DNA of 64,000 bases from Aplectana chamaeleonis (Eukaryota; Nematoda; Chromadorea; Rhabditida; Cosmocercidae). Positions 21,744 through 33,300 of the stretch are shown one piece after another; within the stretch, counting starts at the first letter, position 1; each line of letters opens with the position of its first letter. The stretch spans positions 124,001 to 188,000 of the forward strand of contig JAPDOI010001349.1 of NCBI GenBank assembly GCA_029168955.1. The letters run 5' to 3'. The position numbers were made by a program, and so were the translations under genes. Under the pieces are notes generated by a model. The model was not told the DNA's origin. It saw only the letters and a program-made list of their open reading frames with translations, and made no database searches.

Positions 21744-22819
21744 ACAAGGGAAGTATTTAGAGCGTCAAACGCATCTGCAAAAACGACTAGTATCGTTAGT
21801 ACCTCTTCTGGCTCAATAGTAAAAATGCGCAGTATCCCGCCCCGAGCTGCAGGTTCAAAGAGGTTATGAGCATTTTTTAAGCCTCACGAAAAGGCAAGGG
21901 CACCCATCAGGCATTTTTTTTTGATTTTCAAAAAAAGTTTCTCTGATTTAGCTCAAAACTTGTATGTAGGGGTAATCTACCGCGGTGAGCACGAATCTGG
22001 AGTCCATTTGTTGAAGTTTTCAGGTTTCCTGCAGGTTACGGTAGGTAACATTCCATTTGTGGGACAAAATCCACCTTAGTATTTTGAAAATCGACAAACG
22101 GACGTAAATTCGAATTCTCCACCCCAAATAACCCCCATGTACAAATTTTGAGTGAAATCTGAGATTTTTTCCAAAGTACCGTATACCCACCGTAATCTAA
22201 CGTGATCTGCGAAAAATCTATAAACGGACTCCAGATTCATGCTTAGCACTCCAAATGACCCTCAGAAAATTATTTTGAGACATATCTATCTGAGAAATCC
22301 AGAAATCTCGGTAGTGGCGTTTTTCCCTCGAAATATTCCCCGGTTGGGAAGCTTCGAACGAAATTAGCCGAAAATTTCGGAAAAGCGACTAATAAACCAC
22401 AGACTCGTGCTCAGCGCCCCAAAAAAAAATCCTGGGAGAATTTTAAGTCAAACCTTGAACATTTTTTAGAACGCTTCTAGAGCCCACTAACCGAAAAGGA
22501 AAAAGGTAACCGAAAAACCGTGCAACTCCAAAACGCCGTCGGTCTGGACAAAGTATGGAGAGTATGCCTTTACCCAAACTTTGCATAGGGGGGGGGTAGT
22601 TTTGGGCGCTGAACACATTTATGGGGTCCGTTTCCAGATTTTCCGAAGACTAATGCGCTTTTTGTAAGGTACAAAAAGCACAAAAAACTACATTTTTAAG
22701 CTTGTAACTTCTTGTAACCTGCACCTCGGGGCTGGACACTGCGCATTTTTACTATTGAGCCACAAGAGATACTAACAGTACTTCGCAGATGCGTTTCACA
22801 CTCTAAACACTTCCCTTGT
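21744..22819. mobile_element. 1,076-bp element with about 140-bp terminal inverted repeats
   Basis: The left arm starts ACAAGGGAAGTATTTAGAG (21744) and the complement of the right arm starts ACAAGGGAAGTGTTTAGAG (22819). They stay alignable for about 140 bp, sharing AAACGCATCTGC, GGCTCAATAGTAAAAATGCG and GCAGGTT. The interior holds two or more diverged repeats of a block built on CAAAACTTGTATGTAGGGG and GAGCACGAATCTGGAGTCC. This is the only copy in the window with both ends; fragments lie near 3.0, 3.7, 7.7, 11.8 and 26.4 kb. It is non-coding and non-autonomous; I do not recognise the superfamily. Confidence 0.7.
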
Positions 22820-22878
22820 CAGCATGGCAAGTGATTATCCTCATTTGTTTACTGCTCTAAAGAGGATAGCAGAAATTC

Positions 22879-23333
22879 TTCAAGGCAGTGTTCACGATAA
22901 ATTTCACTTTCGATATCTCCACGGCTTACGGAAGGTCTGGTGTCCTATATATCAAGGCATGCTTAACAAGGACACGAAAGACGTGTTTTTGAGCCCAAAT
23001 AGGCCCTCTATTGTTTACGTTGGTTTTTGAGCGTGGAGGAATTTACCGCTAGAAGAATGATACCTATCAGTGCAATGAAGCAAACAGCTCACTTATCAGC
23101 ACTTCCTTCACTTGATCATTCCTGTAATCTGAGTCTTCGTTTGTCACTTTCGAGGGGCGGATCTGGGGCCCGGGGCGTGTCTGGGCCACCAAAACGCTTG
23201 TTTGCAGCCGTTATATTGCCACTCCTGGCTCGTTTTCTACCGTTCCTTTGGCACTGGGAGCCTAGGATCCTTCTCCCCTATCATTTTACTGTGGAAAGTC
23301 AACAAGGATGATCATCGTGTACACTGCCTTTAA
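22879..23333. mobile_element. TTAA family element, 455 bp
   Basis: The left end TTCAAGGCAGTGTTCACGAT (22879) pairs with the right end, whose complement is TTAAAGGCAGTGTACACGAT (ending 23333). The right half matches the complement of 13,473-13,640. Its right TTAA is shared with the left TTAA of the next element. Length equals that of the elements at 23,693 and 25,519. No coding capacity. Confidence 0.75.
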
Positions 23334-24272
23334 AGGCAGTGATCACAATGCTTTTTGTCACCGAGTTTTTTACATGAAACAATGCGTTGGCCTCCAAGTG
23401 TTACCAAAATTACGAAGAAACGGCGAGAAACGCATTAAAACGTCGCATTTCAGTGAAATATTCTATGACATGGACTAGTTGTCCGGTTGGATGAACATGT
23501 TCATGGTGGTTGTCACCGGTATAAAATGGGGCTAATCAGAAATGGAGGAATATTTTAGGCAAAACAGTATTAGTTAGGGTCCGAAGGAAAGCACGGAACA
23601 ATAGAGAGTGGAGAATTGCAAAGGACGGGTCCGCAAAAGATTTCATTGTCACAACAAAGACTCCCTGTGATACTTAAAAGGCGGGCTGATACTTAAAGGC
23701 ATCTTACTCGCAGAAAACCGTATACTATTTTTTATGTTTTTGTGTAGCTTGGCATCTGTAGTGAACGAAAATGTCGAAGGGGCCCATGAAAAACCTTCAT
23801 TTGTGAAAAAAAGTCAATCGGAACACACTGTAAATATGAATTTGAATTTCGCGCCAAAATCCTTTTTGAGGTTTTTCTGCTTTTGTAGGCCTCGTCACTG
23901 TGATTTTCGGAGTTTTTCTGCATTTGGAGTTCGTGCCGTAACTATTTTTCATGTTGTCTTAGAGTCGCATCAACATTCTAGGAAAAAGTGCTAGATGACT
24001 GGTGAGATTTGGTGGCGGATCTTCATCTTTGACGCCTTCCAACCTCATTGCCCCACGTTTTTGACGCGCCAGTGTGGTCTACCGGGCTCAATCATGAAAT
24101 CGGGCCTGAAAAATGAAAATTGATTTCCAGCGCGAACGATGCCTTTAAGGATTCCGTGTACTTCTGATGCGTTGTTCTCAATTTCTACGTCATTTTAGTT
24201 CTACCCGGAGGCCACGTAATCAATATTGCCAATAATCTCAAAATTGAAGATTATCGTGAGCACTGCCTTTCA
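23330..24272. mobile_element. TTAA family element interrupted by a nested copy
   Basis: The left end TTAAAGGCAGTGATCACAAT (23330) pairs with a right end whose complement is CTGAAAGGCAGTGCTCACGAT-like, ending about 24272. Total length is 943 bp; subtracting the nested 456-bp element leaves 487 bp, the same as the intact element at 12,392-12,878. It shares GAAACGCATTAAAACG with that copy. Confidence 0.7.
23693..24148. mobile_element. Nested TTAA element, CATCG-end subtype
   Basis: The left end TTAAAGGCATCTTACTCGC and the complement of the right end, TTAAAGGCATCGTTCGCGC, define 456 bp flanked by TTAA on both sides. The subtype differs from its host element after AAGGCA, so it arrived as a separate family member. 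Similar ends stand alone at 6,311 and 9,606. The 86-codon frame inside (23734-23994) is not recognised. Confidence 0.75.
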
Positions 24273-25015
24273 GTGACGTGATTGAAGCAATATTGCTTAC
24301 ATAAGAGTAGGTCACGACTGTGTAGGAGATTTCGGAATCGGGGGAGCTTGTTCACCTCGTAATTATAGGTTATAACGGACGGCCACGAATTTCGTTAACC
24401 GTCCTCTAACCTCCACACGGCATATGTGAGTTAGCCCCACCCTGCAAGGCCCCTGATGTGAAGAGCGCTCTTCCCAAAACGCCCAAGACCAACCTATGGG
24501 CAGTGAGCTTGATAGGGAACGCAAAGTACCAACTGTATTAACGAATTCTTTTCAGGTCTGGAAACATGTGCTTGATCGGTAAGAATGTTTGGAGATCCCG
24601 CTGTAAGACGTAACCCCAGCAGACAACTCGGAGCCTACAGGTTTTTCACGTTTCCCACTTAAATGATTTTTTTGTAAACATTACGTAACATGAGTTACTG
24701 AGCGCAACAGCGTGGGCAGTAAGCTCCCGCACGAAGTTACTAAGCCTGTGGCGAATAAGGATGCAGGTTTAAATTCCCGTTTTCATTGGGTTCGATACTT
24801 GCTGCTTTACGTCTTTCGCAGCAAGGGTACCGGAACGGGCTTCAGGACCGGGGTTATTTGCGCAGGAGGGGTCGTAAGGGGGATAAGGAACGATTGTTCT
24901 GATCACTTCAGATAAATGTTGAGACTGTACCGGCAAACTTGCTATAAGGGTTCACATTGGCTTGTCGACCATTGCAAACTTGTGTACTGGGTCCAAAAGC
25001 CGTTTATCATATTAT
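24273..25015. other. No gene supported
   Basis: A good nematode-type 3' splice sequence (TTCTTTTCAG, ending about 24556) stands without a convincing exon. A GTTTAAATTCCC word near 24769 resembles a tRNA B box but lacks a matching A box. Nothing else is recognised. Confidence 0.35.
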
Positions 25016-25126
25016 GACGCCAAAATAAACTGGATCATGATTCCCACATTTTGACGCCGAAGGAAACTGGATCGCGACAGTCTCATTTTGAAGCCGAAAG
25101 AGCTTGGATCATGGTTACTTTAATGC
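25016..25126. repeat. 37-bp tandem repeat, three units
   Basis: Units start at 25016, 25053 and 25090. Each begins GACGCC or GAAGCC, is followed by CTGGATC or TTGGATC, and the first two end CATTTT. The units have diverged, especially the third. Confidence 0.75.
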
Positions 25127-25518
25127 TCCGTTATGGTGCCGTGAACATGTCTGTTAAGAAATGACCATATGCAGCGTCAAATAGAATTGACGACTACTTT
25201 CAGCCTCTTATTATCCCCCATCGACAAGCTATTCAGTCCTGCTCGTCTCTGCTTTCCCGACGATGAACTGTCTGCACAAATCAATTTTGACGGACTTTTC
25301 GGACGCTAAAACAACATTTCCAAAAATGCATCAGCAATGTGGAAGGTGAATTGAATTCCACACCTCTCTGACCGGGAAAGGTTTTGTCACACCGTAGTGG
25401 TAAGAACCCCAGTGGTGAAACCCTTTGTGAAATCTGTATGTCCCTCCCCGGCCTTTGCTTCTCAATTCCACCCAGGACCAGATAATCTAAAACGAATGCG
25501 CAGAAGGTTATGCGCACT
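25127..25518. other. No recognisable feature
   Basis: Short frames only and no repeat structure identified. Confidence 0.35.
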
Positions 25519-25973
25519 CCTAAAGGCAGCGTTCACGATATGGAAAGCCTGTCGACTTATCTATGGAGAATTATAGGTTCCTGAGTGATCAAATTAGAGA
25601 TGAGGAAAAATCTTGAGAAATATCGCCAGAAGCACTCTAAAACAGCACGCCTAAAAATATCAAAATCTGTTTTTTTTAATCCGACCCTGAGTGGCACACT
25701 CACGTCAGCAAATCAACTGATTATCACAAAGTGTATTCGTATTAAGTAAAAGTTGATGAGGTAGGCTTCCCGAATACATTGTTGAGCATCGTTTGCCTAT
25801 TTCGGTCAATTCTCGCTATTTTAGAATAGAAAGTAGGCCTATAATGTGCTAAAAATTTGGATTTCGTTCAATTTCCGTGGCTTTGTTCAGCGTGCTTGCT
25901 TTTCAAGGTGGTAAACCTAGTATGATCTGCCGGGGAACTCGTAATCGAGCCTCATCGTGAAAACTGTCCTTAA
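25519..25973. mobile_element. TTAA family element, 455 bp
   Basis: The left end CTAAAGGCAGCGTTCACGAT pairs with a right end whose complement is TTAAGGACAGTTTTCACGAT, ending at TTAA 25970-25973. The length matches the other simple members. The ends are more diverged than in the 12,392 copy, suggesting an older insertion. Confidence 0.65.
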
Positions 25974-26429
25974 TGTGCTTCAGTTCCATTCAAAAAAGAA
26001 ATCGACGCATTTAGATACTGTGCATCGCAGGGACTGTCGCTAATACGAATCAGATGGAAAGTGACCTGTAGAACTTCACGCGGCAGGAGAAAACATGTTT
26101 GATGCTTCTCCAAGTGTTTTCTTTTTTTTATGAATAAAATGTGTGTTCATTGATCTGTGTTTGGTCCCAATTGAACTGTTTTATGTCAAAGTTCGCGTTT
26201 TTTGGAGACCGCGCACGCGCCACATTATGAACTGTAATCGTGACGCGTACGGAGAGACGGACCTAAACCTCTGGTCTTCGGGCCTGCGTCTTTTCCTTAT
26301 TCTTTATTTCTCATCACCGATGAAATGTGAGCCGTTGGAGAAATTGGTGTGTGCGCCAGACGTCGCGTGTTCATTATCTCGTGGATGTCAGTGGTTGGGG
26401 TTCATCTCCCAAAACTACCCCCTGAGCAA
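25974..26429. other. No gene supported
   Basis: A 97-codon forward frame (26143-26436) with an FLILYFSSP stretch is not recognised; no ends or repeats found. Confidence 0.35.
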
Positions 26430-26690
26430 ATTTTAGGTAAGGCACAATTTCCAGACTTCGCACAGGCTGATAACTTTTTGAACTTGTTCGAGTTGGCGGT
26501 TGGGCGTTTATTTATACCACTTAAAAGGCTCTCGAAGCGTTTTAAAAATTTCCAGATTTGACTTGAAATCTTACGAGGTGGGTTGTTTGGGGTACTGAAT
26601 TTGAATTCTATGACCATTTGTCGACTTTCGAATAATCGCTCCCGCCGCGAAGCGGCGGGAGACGTTTGGTTTTGGTCGGGACTTGTGATC
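26430..26690. repeat. Dispersed old repeat, relative of 7,670-7,920
   Basis: Aligns by eye with 7,670-7,920 in the same orientation, including GGGCGTTTATTTATA and a hairpin at the corresponding position. Part of the family represented by 21,744-22,819. Confidence 0.5.
26639..26661. repeat. Perfect 10-bp GC hairpin
   Basis: CTCCCGCCGC and GCGGCGGGAG flank a three-base loop GAA. It would form a very stable hairpin. The corresponding place in the 7.7-kb relative (7901-7913) holds CTTCG-CAG-CGAAG, a shorter hairpin of different sequence. Confidence 0.75.
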
Positions 26691-26936
26691 ACTTAGATTT
26701 TGGTAAAGTAGTTATTAAAACCTGTAAAGCATTATTTCTAGAGATTTCCTTCTGGATATAAGTGAGAGAGTCCAGAAGACACCCGCTGACAAAATTTGAG
26801 CCAAATCGATTCAAAAATAACAAAGTTAGATCGGCGGAAGCTTAGCTAAAATTCGTGTTGTGCGCCTTGAAGGCGTCTCACGTGTCCTGTTCCTCGTTGC
26901 TCGTTCCTCGTTTTTGGCATCACGCACCCTTAAGTC

Positions 26937-27188
26937 CCTTTCACAGTCTGCCGGACGACGTCGTTCGGCACATTAGAAGGGAGCCGCAGTGCGAGGGAAG
27001 CTGTGGTGAACAACCGTCAGTTCCGATTCATCAGTACAAAACGTAAGGCGAAAACAACACGTTCTAACCTGTCATAACTTGATCCGACGTCGTGTCAATG
27101 ATTTCACCGCACTGAGACGTCGGTCGGCCGACACCGCAGTCCTATCTTATAACGTACCGGACGGCGTCGTCCGGCAGACTGTGAAAGG
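26937..27188. mobile_element. 252-bp element with 32-bp terminal inverted repeats
   Basis: The left end 26937-26968 and the complement of 27157-27188 match apart from about two bases; both contain CACAGTCTGCCGGACGACG. The interior has a further CpG-rich self-complementary stretch (GTCGGTCGGCCGAC at about 27119). It has the size of a MITE and lies 137 bp from the start of the satellite array. The 63-codon frame across it is not a gene. Confidence 0.7.
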
Positions 27189-27324
27189 CGCTTTAGTAGT
27201 AGGCACTGCGATCAGTTGGGGAGGCAGGTAAGTTGGTATGCGGACAGGTAAGCAGGCTGATGAGTAGGTGGACAAAGAGTTTTTACAAAAAACCTCCAAA
27301 AATCGTGTAAGACTTAACTAGGGC
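27189..27324. other. Spacer between MITE and satellite
   Basis: Contains a degenerate G-rich run with repeated CAGGTAAG words (27227-27252). No satellite similarity is seen until 27,325. Confidence 0.5.
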
Positions 27325-27327
27325 ATC

Positions 27328-27341
27328 ATATCATGTGATAT
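27328..27341. promoter_or_regulatory. 14-bp dyad in each satellite monomer (first copy)
   Basis: ATATCA and TGATAT are exact complements around a central dinucleotide, which is TG here and AG in most other copies. The dyad recurs every 145 bp. A variant with CGATAT in the right half breaks one pair. Binding function is inferred from symmetry only. Confidence 0.4.
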
Positions 27342-30300
27342 TATCAGTTGGTAGATCAAATCGCTAAAACACGTTGTAGGCTGTACTTTTTTATGGGAAG
27401 GGACAGGGAAAGTGAATAACAAGTTTGTTACTTACTGTTTCACATCAACTACTTTACTTTTTACTGCTTATCATATCAAGTGATATTATCAGTTGGTAGA
27501 TCAAATCGCTAAAACACGTTGTAGGCTGTACTTTTCGATGGGAAGGGACAGGGAAAGTGAATGACAAGTTTGTTACTTACTGTTTCACATCAACTACTTT
27601 ACTTCTTACTGCTTATCATATCAAGTGATATTATCAGTTGGTAGATCAAATCGCTAAAACACGTTGTAGGCTGTACTTTTTGATGGGAAGGGACAGGGAA
27701 AGTGAATGACAAGTTTGTTACTTACTGTTTCACATCAACTACTTTACTTCTTACTGCTTATCATATCAAGTGATATTATCAGTTGGTAAATCAAATCGCT
27801 AAAACACGTTGTAAGCTGTACTTTTTGATGGGAAGGGACAGGGAAAGTGAATGACAAGTTTGTTACTTACTGTTTCACATCAACTACTTTACTTCTTACT
27901 GCTTATCATATCAAGTGATATTATCAGTTGGTAAATCAAATCGCTAAAACACGTTGTAAGCTGTACTTTTTGATGGGAAGGGACAGGGAAAGTGAATGAC
28001 AAGTTTGTTACTTACTGTTTCACATCAACTACTTTACTTCTTACTGCTTATCATATCAAGTGATATTATCAGTTGGTAGATCGAATCGCTAAAACACGTT
28101 GTAGGCTGTACTTTTTGATGGGAAGGGACAGGGGAAGTGAATAACAAGTTTTTTACTTACTGGTTAACATTAACTACTTTACTCCTTACTGCTTATCATA
28201 TCAAGCGATATTATCAGTTGGTAAATCAAATCGCTAAAACACGTTGTAGGCTGTACTTTTCGATGGAGAGGAACAGGGAAAGTGAATAACAAGTTTGTTA
28301 CTTACTGTTTCACATCAACTACTTTACTTCTTACTGCTTATCATATCATGTGATATTATCAGTTGGTAGATCAAATCGCTAAAACACGTTGTAAGCTGTA
28401 CTTTTTGATGGGAAGGGACAGGGAAAGTGAATAACAAGTTTGTTACTTACTGTTTCACATCAACTACTTTACTTCTTACTGCTTATCATATCAAGTGATA
28501 TTATCAGTTGGTAAATCAAATCGCTAAAACACGTTGTAGGCTGTACTTTTTGATGGGAAGGGACAGGGAAAGTGAATGACAAGTTTGTTACTTACTGTTT
28601 CACATTAACTACTTTACTTCCTACTGCTTATCATATCATGTGATATTATCAGTTGGTAGATCAAATCGCTAAAACACGTTGTAGGCTGTACTTTTTTATG
28701 GGAAGGGACAGGGAAAGTGAATAACAATTACTTACTGTTTCACATCAACTACTTTACTTCTTACTGCTTATCATATCAAGTGATATTATCAGTTGGTAAA
28801 TCAAATCGCTAAAACACGTTGTAAGCTGTACTTTTTGATGGGAAGGGACAGGGAAAGTGAATAACAAGTTTGTTACTTACTGTTTCACATCAACTACTTT
28901 ACTTCTTACTGCTTATCATATCATGTGATATTATCAGTTGGTAGATCAAATCGCTAAAACACGTTGTAAGCTGTACTTTTTGATGGGAAGGGACAGGGAA
29001 AGTGAATAACAAGTTTGTTACTTACTGTTTCACATCAACTACCTTACTTCTTACTGCTTATCATATCAAGTGATATTATCAGTTGGTAAATCAAATCGCT
29101 AAAACACGTTGTAAGCTGTACTTTTTGATGGGAAGGGACAGGGAAAGTGAATAACAAGTTTGTTACTTACTGTTTCACATCAACTACTTTACTTCTTACT
29201 GCTTATCATATCAAGTGATATTATCAGTTGGTAAATCAAATCGCTAAAACACGTTGTAAGCTGTACTTTTTGATGGGAAGGGACAGGGAAAGTGAATGAC
29301 AAGTTTGTTACTTACTGTTTCACATCAACTACCCTACTTCTTACTGCTTATCATATCAAGTGATATTATCAGTTGGTAAATCAAATCGCTAAAACACGTT
29401 GTAAGCTGTACTTTTTGATGGGAAGGGACAGGGAAAGTGAATAACAAGTTTGTTACTTACTGTTTCACATCAACTACTTTACTTCTTACTGCTTATCATA
29501 TCATGTGATATTATCAGTTGGTAGATCAAATCGCTAAAACACGTTGTAAGCTGTACTTTTTGATGGGAAGGGACAGGGAAAGTGAATGACAAGTTTGTTA
29601 CTTACTGTTTCACATCAACTACTTTACTTCTTACTGCTTATCATATCAAGTGATATTATCAGTTGGTAAATCAAATCGCTAAAACACGTTGTAAGCTGTA
29701 CTTTTTGATGGGAAGGGACAGGGAAAGTGAATGACAAGTTTGTTACTTACTGTTTCACATCAACTACTTTACTTCTTACTGCTTATCATATCAAGTGATA
29801 TTATCAGTTGGTAAATCAAATCGCTAAAACACGTTGTAAGCTGTACTTTTTGATGGGAAGGGACAGGGAAAGTGAATGACAAGTTTGTTACTTACTGTTT
29901 CACATCAACTACTTTACTTCTTACTGCTTATCATATCAAGTGATATTATCAGTTGGTAAATCAAATCGCTAAAACACGTTGTAGGCTGTACTTTTCGATG
30001 GAAAGGGACAGGGAAAGTGAATGACAAGTTTGTTACTTACTGTTTCACATCAACTACTTTACTTCCTACTGCTTATCATATCATGTGATATTATCAGTTG
30101 GTAGATCAAATCGCTAAAACACGTTGTAGGCTGTACTTTTCTATGGAAAGGGACAGGGGAAGTGAATGACAAGTTTGTTACTTACTGTTTCACATCAACT
30201 ACTTTACTTCTTACTGCTTATCATATCATGTGATATTATCAGTTGGTAAATCAAATCGCTAAAACACGTTGTAGGCTGTACTTTTCGATGGAAAGGGACA

Positions 30301-33300
30301 GGGAAAGTGAATAACAAGTTTGTTACTTACTGTTTCACATCAACTACTTTACTTCTTACTGCTTATCATATCATGTGATATTATCAGTTGGTAGATCAAA
30401 TCGCTAAAACACGTTGTAGGCTGTACTTTTTGATGGGAAGGGACAGGGAAAGTGAATGACAAGTTTGTTACTTACTGTTTCACATCAACTACTTTACTTC
30501 TTACTGCTTATCATATCAAGTGATATTATCAGTTGGTAAATCAAATCGCTAAAACACGTTGTAAGCTGTACTTTTTGATGGGAAGGGACAGGGAAAGTGA
30601 ATAACAAGTTTGTTACTTACTGTTTCACATCAACTACCTTACTTCTTACTGCTTATCGTATCAAGTGATATTATCAGTTGGTAGATCAAATCGCTAAAAC
30701 ACGTTGTAGGCTGTACTTTTTGATGGGAAGGGACAGGGAAAGTGAATGACAAGTTTGTTACTTACTGTTTCACATCAACTACTTTACTTCTTACTGCTTA
30801 TCATATCAAGTGATATTATCAGTTGGTAAATCAAATCGCTAAAACACGTTGTAGGCTGTACTTTTTGATGGGAAGGGACAGGGAAAGTGAATGACAAGTT
30901 TGTTACTTACTGTTTCACATCAACTACTTTACTTCTTACTGCTTATCATATCATGTGATATTATCAGTTGGTAGATCAAATCGCTAAAACACGTTGTAGG
31001 CTGTACTTTTTGATGGGAAGGGACAGGGAAAGTGAATGACAAGTTTGTTACTTACTGTTTCACATCAACTACTTTACTTCTTACTGCTTATCATATCAAG
31101 TGATATTATCAGTTGGTAAATCAAATCGCTAAAACACGTTGTAAGCTGTACTTTTTGATGGGAAGGGACAGGGAAAGTGAATAACAAGTTTGTTACTTAC
31201 TGTTTCACATCAACTACTTTACTTCTTACTGCTTATCATATCATGTGATATTATCAGTTGGTAGATCAAATCGCTAAAACACGTTGTAGGCTGTACTTTT
31301 TGATGGGAAGGGACAGGGAAAGTGAATGACAAGTTTGTTACTTACTGTTTCACATCAACTACTTTACTTCTTACTGCTTATCATATCAAGTGATATTATC
31401 AGTTGGTAAATCAAATCGCTAAAACACGTTGTAGGCTGTACTTTTCGATGGAAAGGGACAGGGAAAGTGAATAAAAAGTTTGTTACTTACTGTTTCACAT
31501 CAACTACTTTACTTCTTACTGCTTATCATATCAAGTGATATTATCAGTTGGTAAATCAAATCGCTAAAACACGTTGTAGGCTGTACTTTTTGATGGGAAG
31601 GGTCAGGGAAAGTGAATGACAAGTTTGTTACTTACTGTTTCACATCAACTACTTTACTTCTTACTGCTTATCATATCATGTGATATTATCAGTTGGTAGA
31701 TCAAATCGCTAAAACACGTTGTAGGCTGTACTTTTTGATGGGAAGGGACAGGGAAAGTGAATGATAAGTTTGTTACTTACTGTTTCACATCAAGTACTTT
31801 ACTTCTTACTGCTTATCATATCAAGTGATATTATCAGTTGGTAAATCAAATCGCTAAAACACGTTGTAGGCTGTACTTTTCGATGGAAAGGAACAGGGAA
31901 AGTGAATAACAAGTTTGTTACTTACTGTTTCACATCAACTACTTTACTTCTTACTGCTTATCATATCAAGTGATATTATCAGTTGGTAAATCAAATCGCT
32001 AAAACACGTTGTAGGCTGTACTTTTTGATGGGAAGGGACAGGGAAAGTGAATGACAAGTTTGTTACTTACTGTTTCACATCAACTACTTTACTTCTTACT
32101 GCTTATCATATCATGTGATATTATCAGTTGGTAGATCAAATCGCTAAAACACGTTGTAGGCTGTACTTTTTTATGGGAAGGGACAGGGAAAGTGAATAAC
32201 AAGTTTGTTACTTACTGTTTCACATCAACTACTTTACTCCTTACTGCTTATCATATCATGTGATATTATCAGTTGGTAGATCAAATCGCTAAAACACGTT
32301 GTAGGCTGTACTTTTTGATGGGAAGGGACAGGGAAAGTGAATAACAAGTTTGTTACTTACTGTTTCACATCAACTACTTTACTTCTTACTGCTTATCATA
32401 TCAAGTGATATTATCAGTTGGTAAATCAAATCGCTAAAACACGTTGTAGGCTGTACTTTTCGATGGAAAGGAACAGGGAAAGTGAATAACAAGTTTGTTA
32501 CTTACTGTTTCACATCAACTACTTTACTTCTTACTGCTTATCATATCATGTGATATTATCAGTTGGTAGATCAAATCGCTAAAACACGTTGTAGGCTGTA
32601 CTTTTTGATGGGAAGGGACAGGGAAAGTGAATGATAAGTTTGTTACTTACTGTTTCACATCAACTACTTTACTTCCTACTGCTTATCATATCAAGTGATA
32701 TTATCAGTTGGTAAATCAAATCGCTAAAACACGTTGTAGGCTGTACTTTTCTATGGAAAGGGACAGGGGAAGTGAATGACAAGTTTGTTACTTACCGTTT
32801 CACATCAACTACTTTACTTCCTACTGCTTATCATATCATGTGATATTATCAGTTGGTAGATCAAATCGCTAAAACACGTTGTAGGCTGTACTTTTCTATG
32901 GAAAGGGACAGGGGAAGTGAATGACAAGTTTGTTACTTACCGTTTCACATCAACTACTTTACTTCCTACTGCTTATCATATCAAGTGATATTATCAGTTA
33001 TTAAATCAAATCGCTAAAACACGTTGTAGGCTGTACTTTTTTATGGGAAGGGGCAGGGAAAGTGAATAACAAGTTTGTTACTTACTGTTTCACATTAACT
33101 ACTTTACTCCTTACTGCTTATCATATCATGTGATATTATCAGTTGGTAGATCAAATCGCTAAAACACGTTGTAGGCTGTACTTTTTGATGGGAAGGGACA
33201 GGGAAAGTGAATGACAAGTTTGTTACTTACTGTTTCACATCAACTACTTTACTTCTTACTGCTTATCATATCAAGTGATATTATCAGTTGGTAAATCAAA

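Noticed and set aside
24712..24790. tRNA gene
   Set aside because: GTTTAAATTCCC resembles a B box, but no matching A box or acceptor pairing could be drawn.
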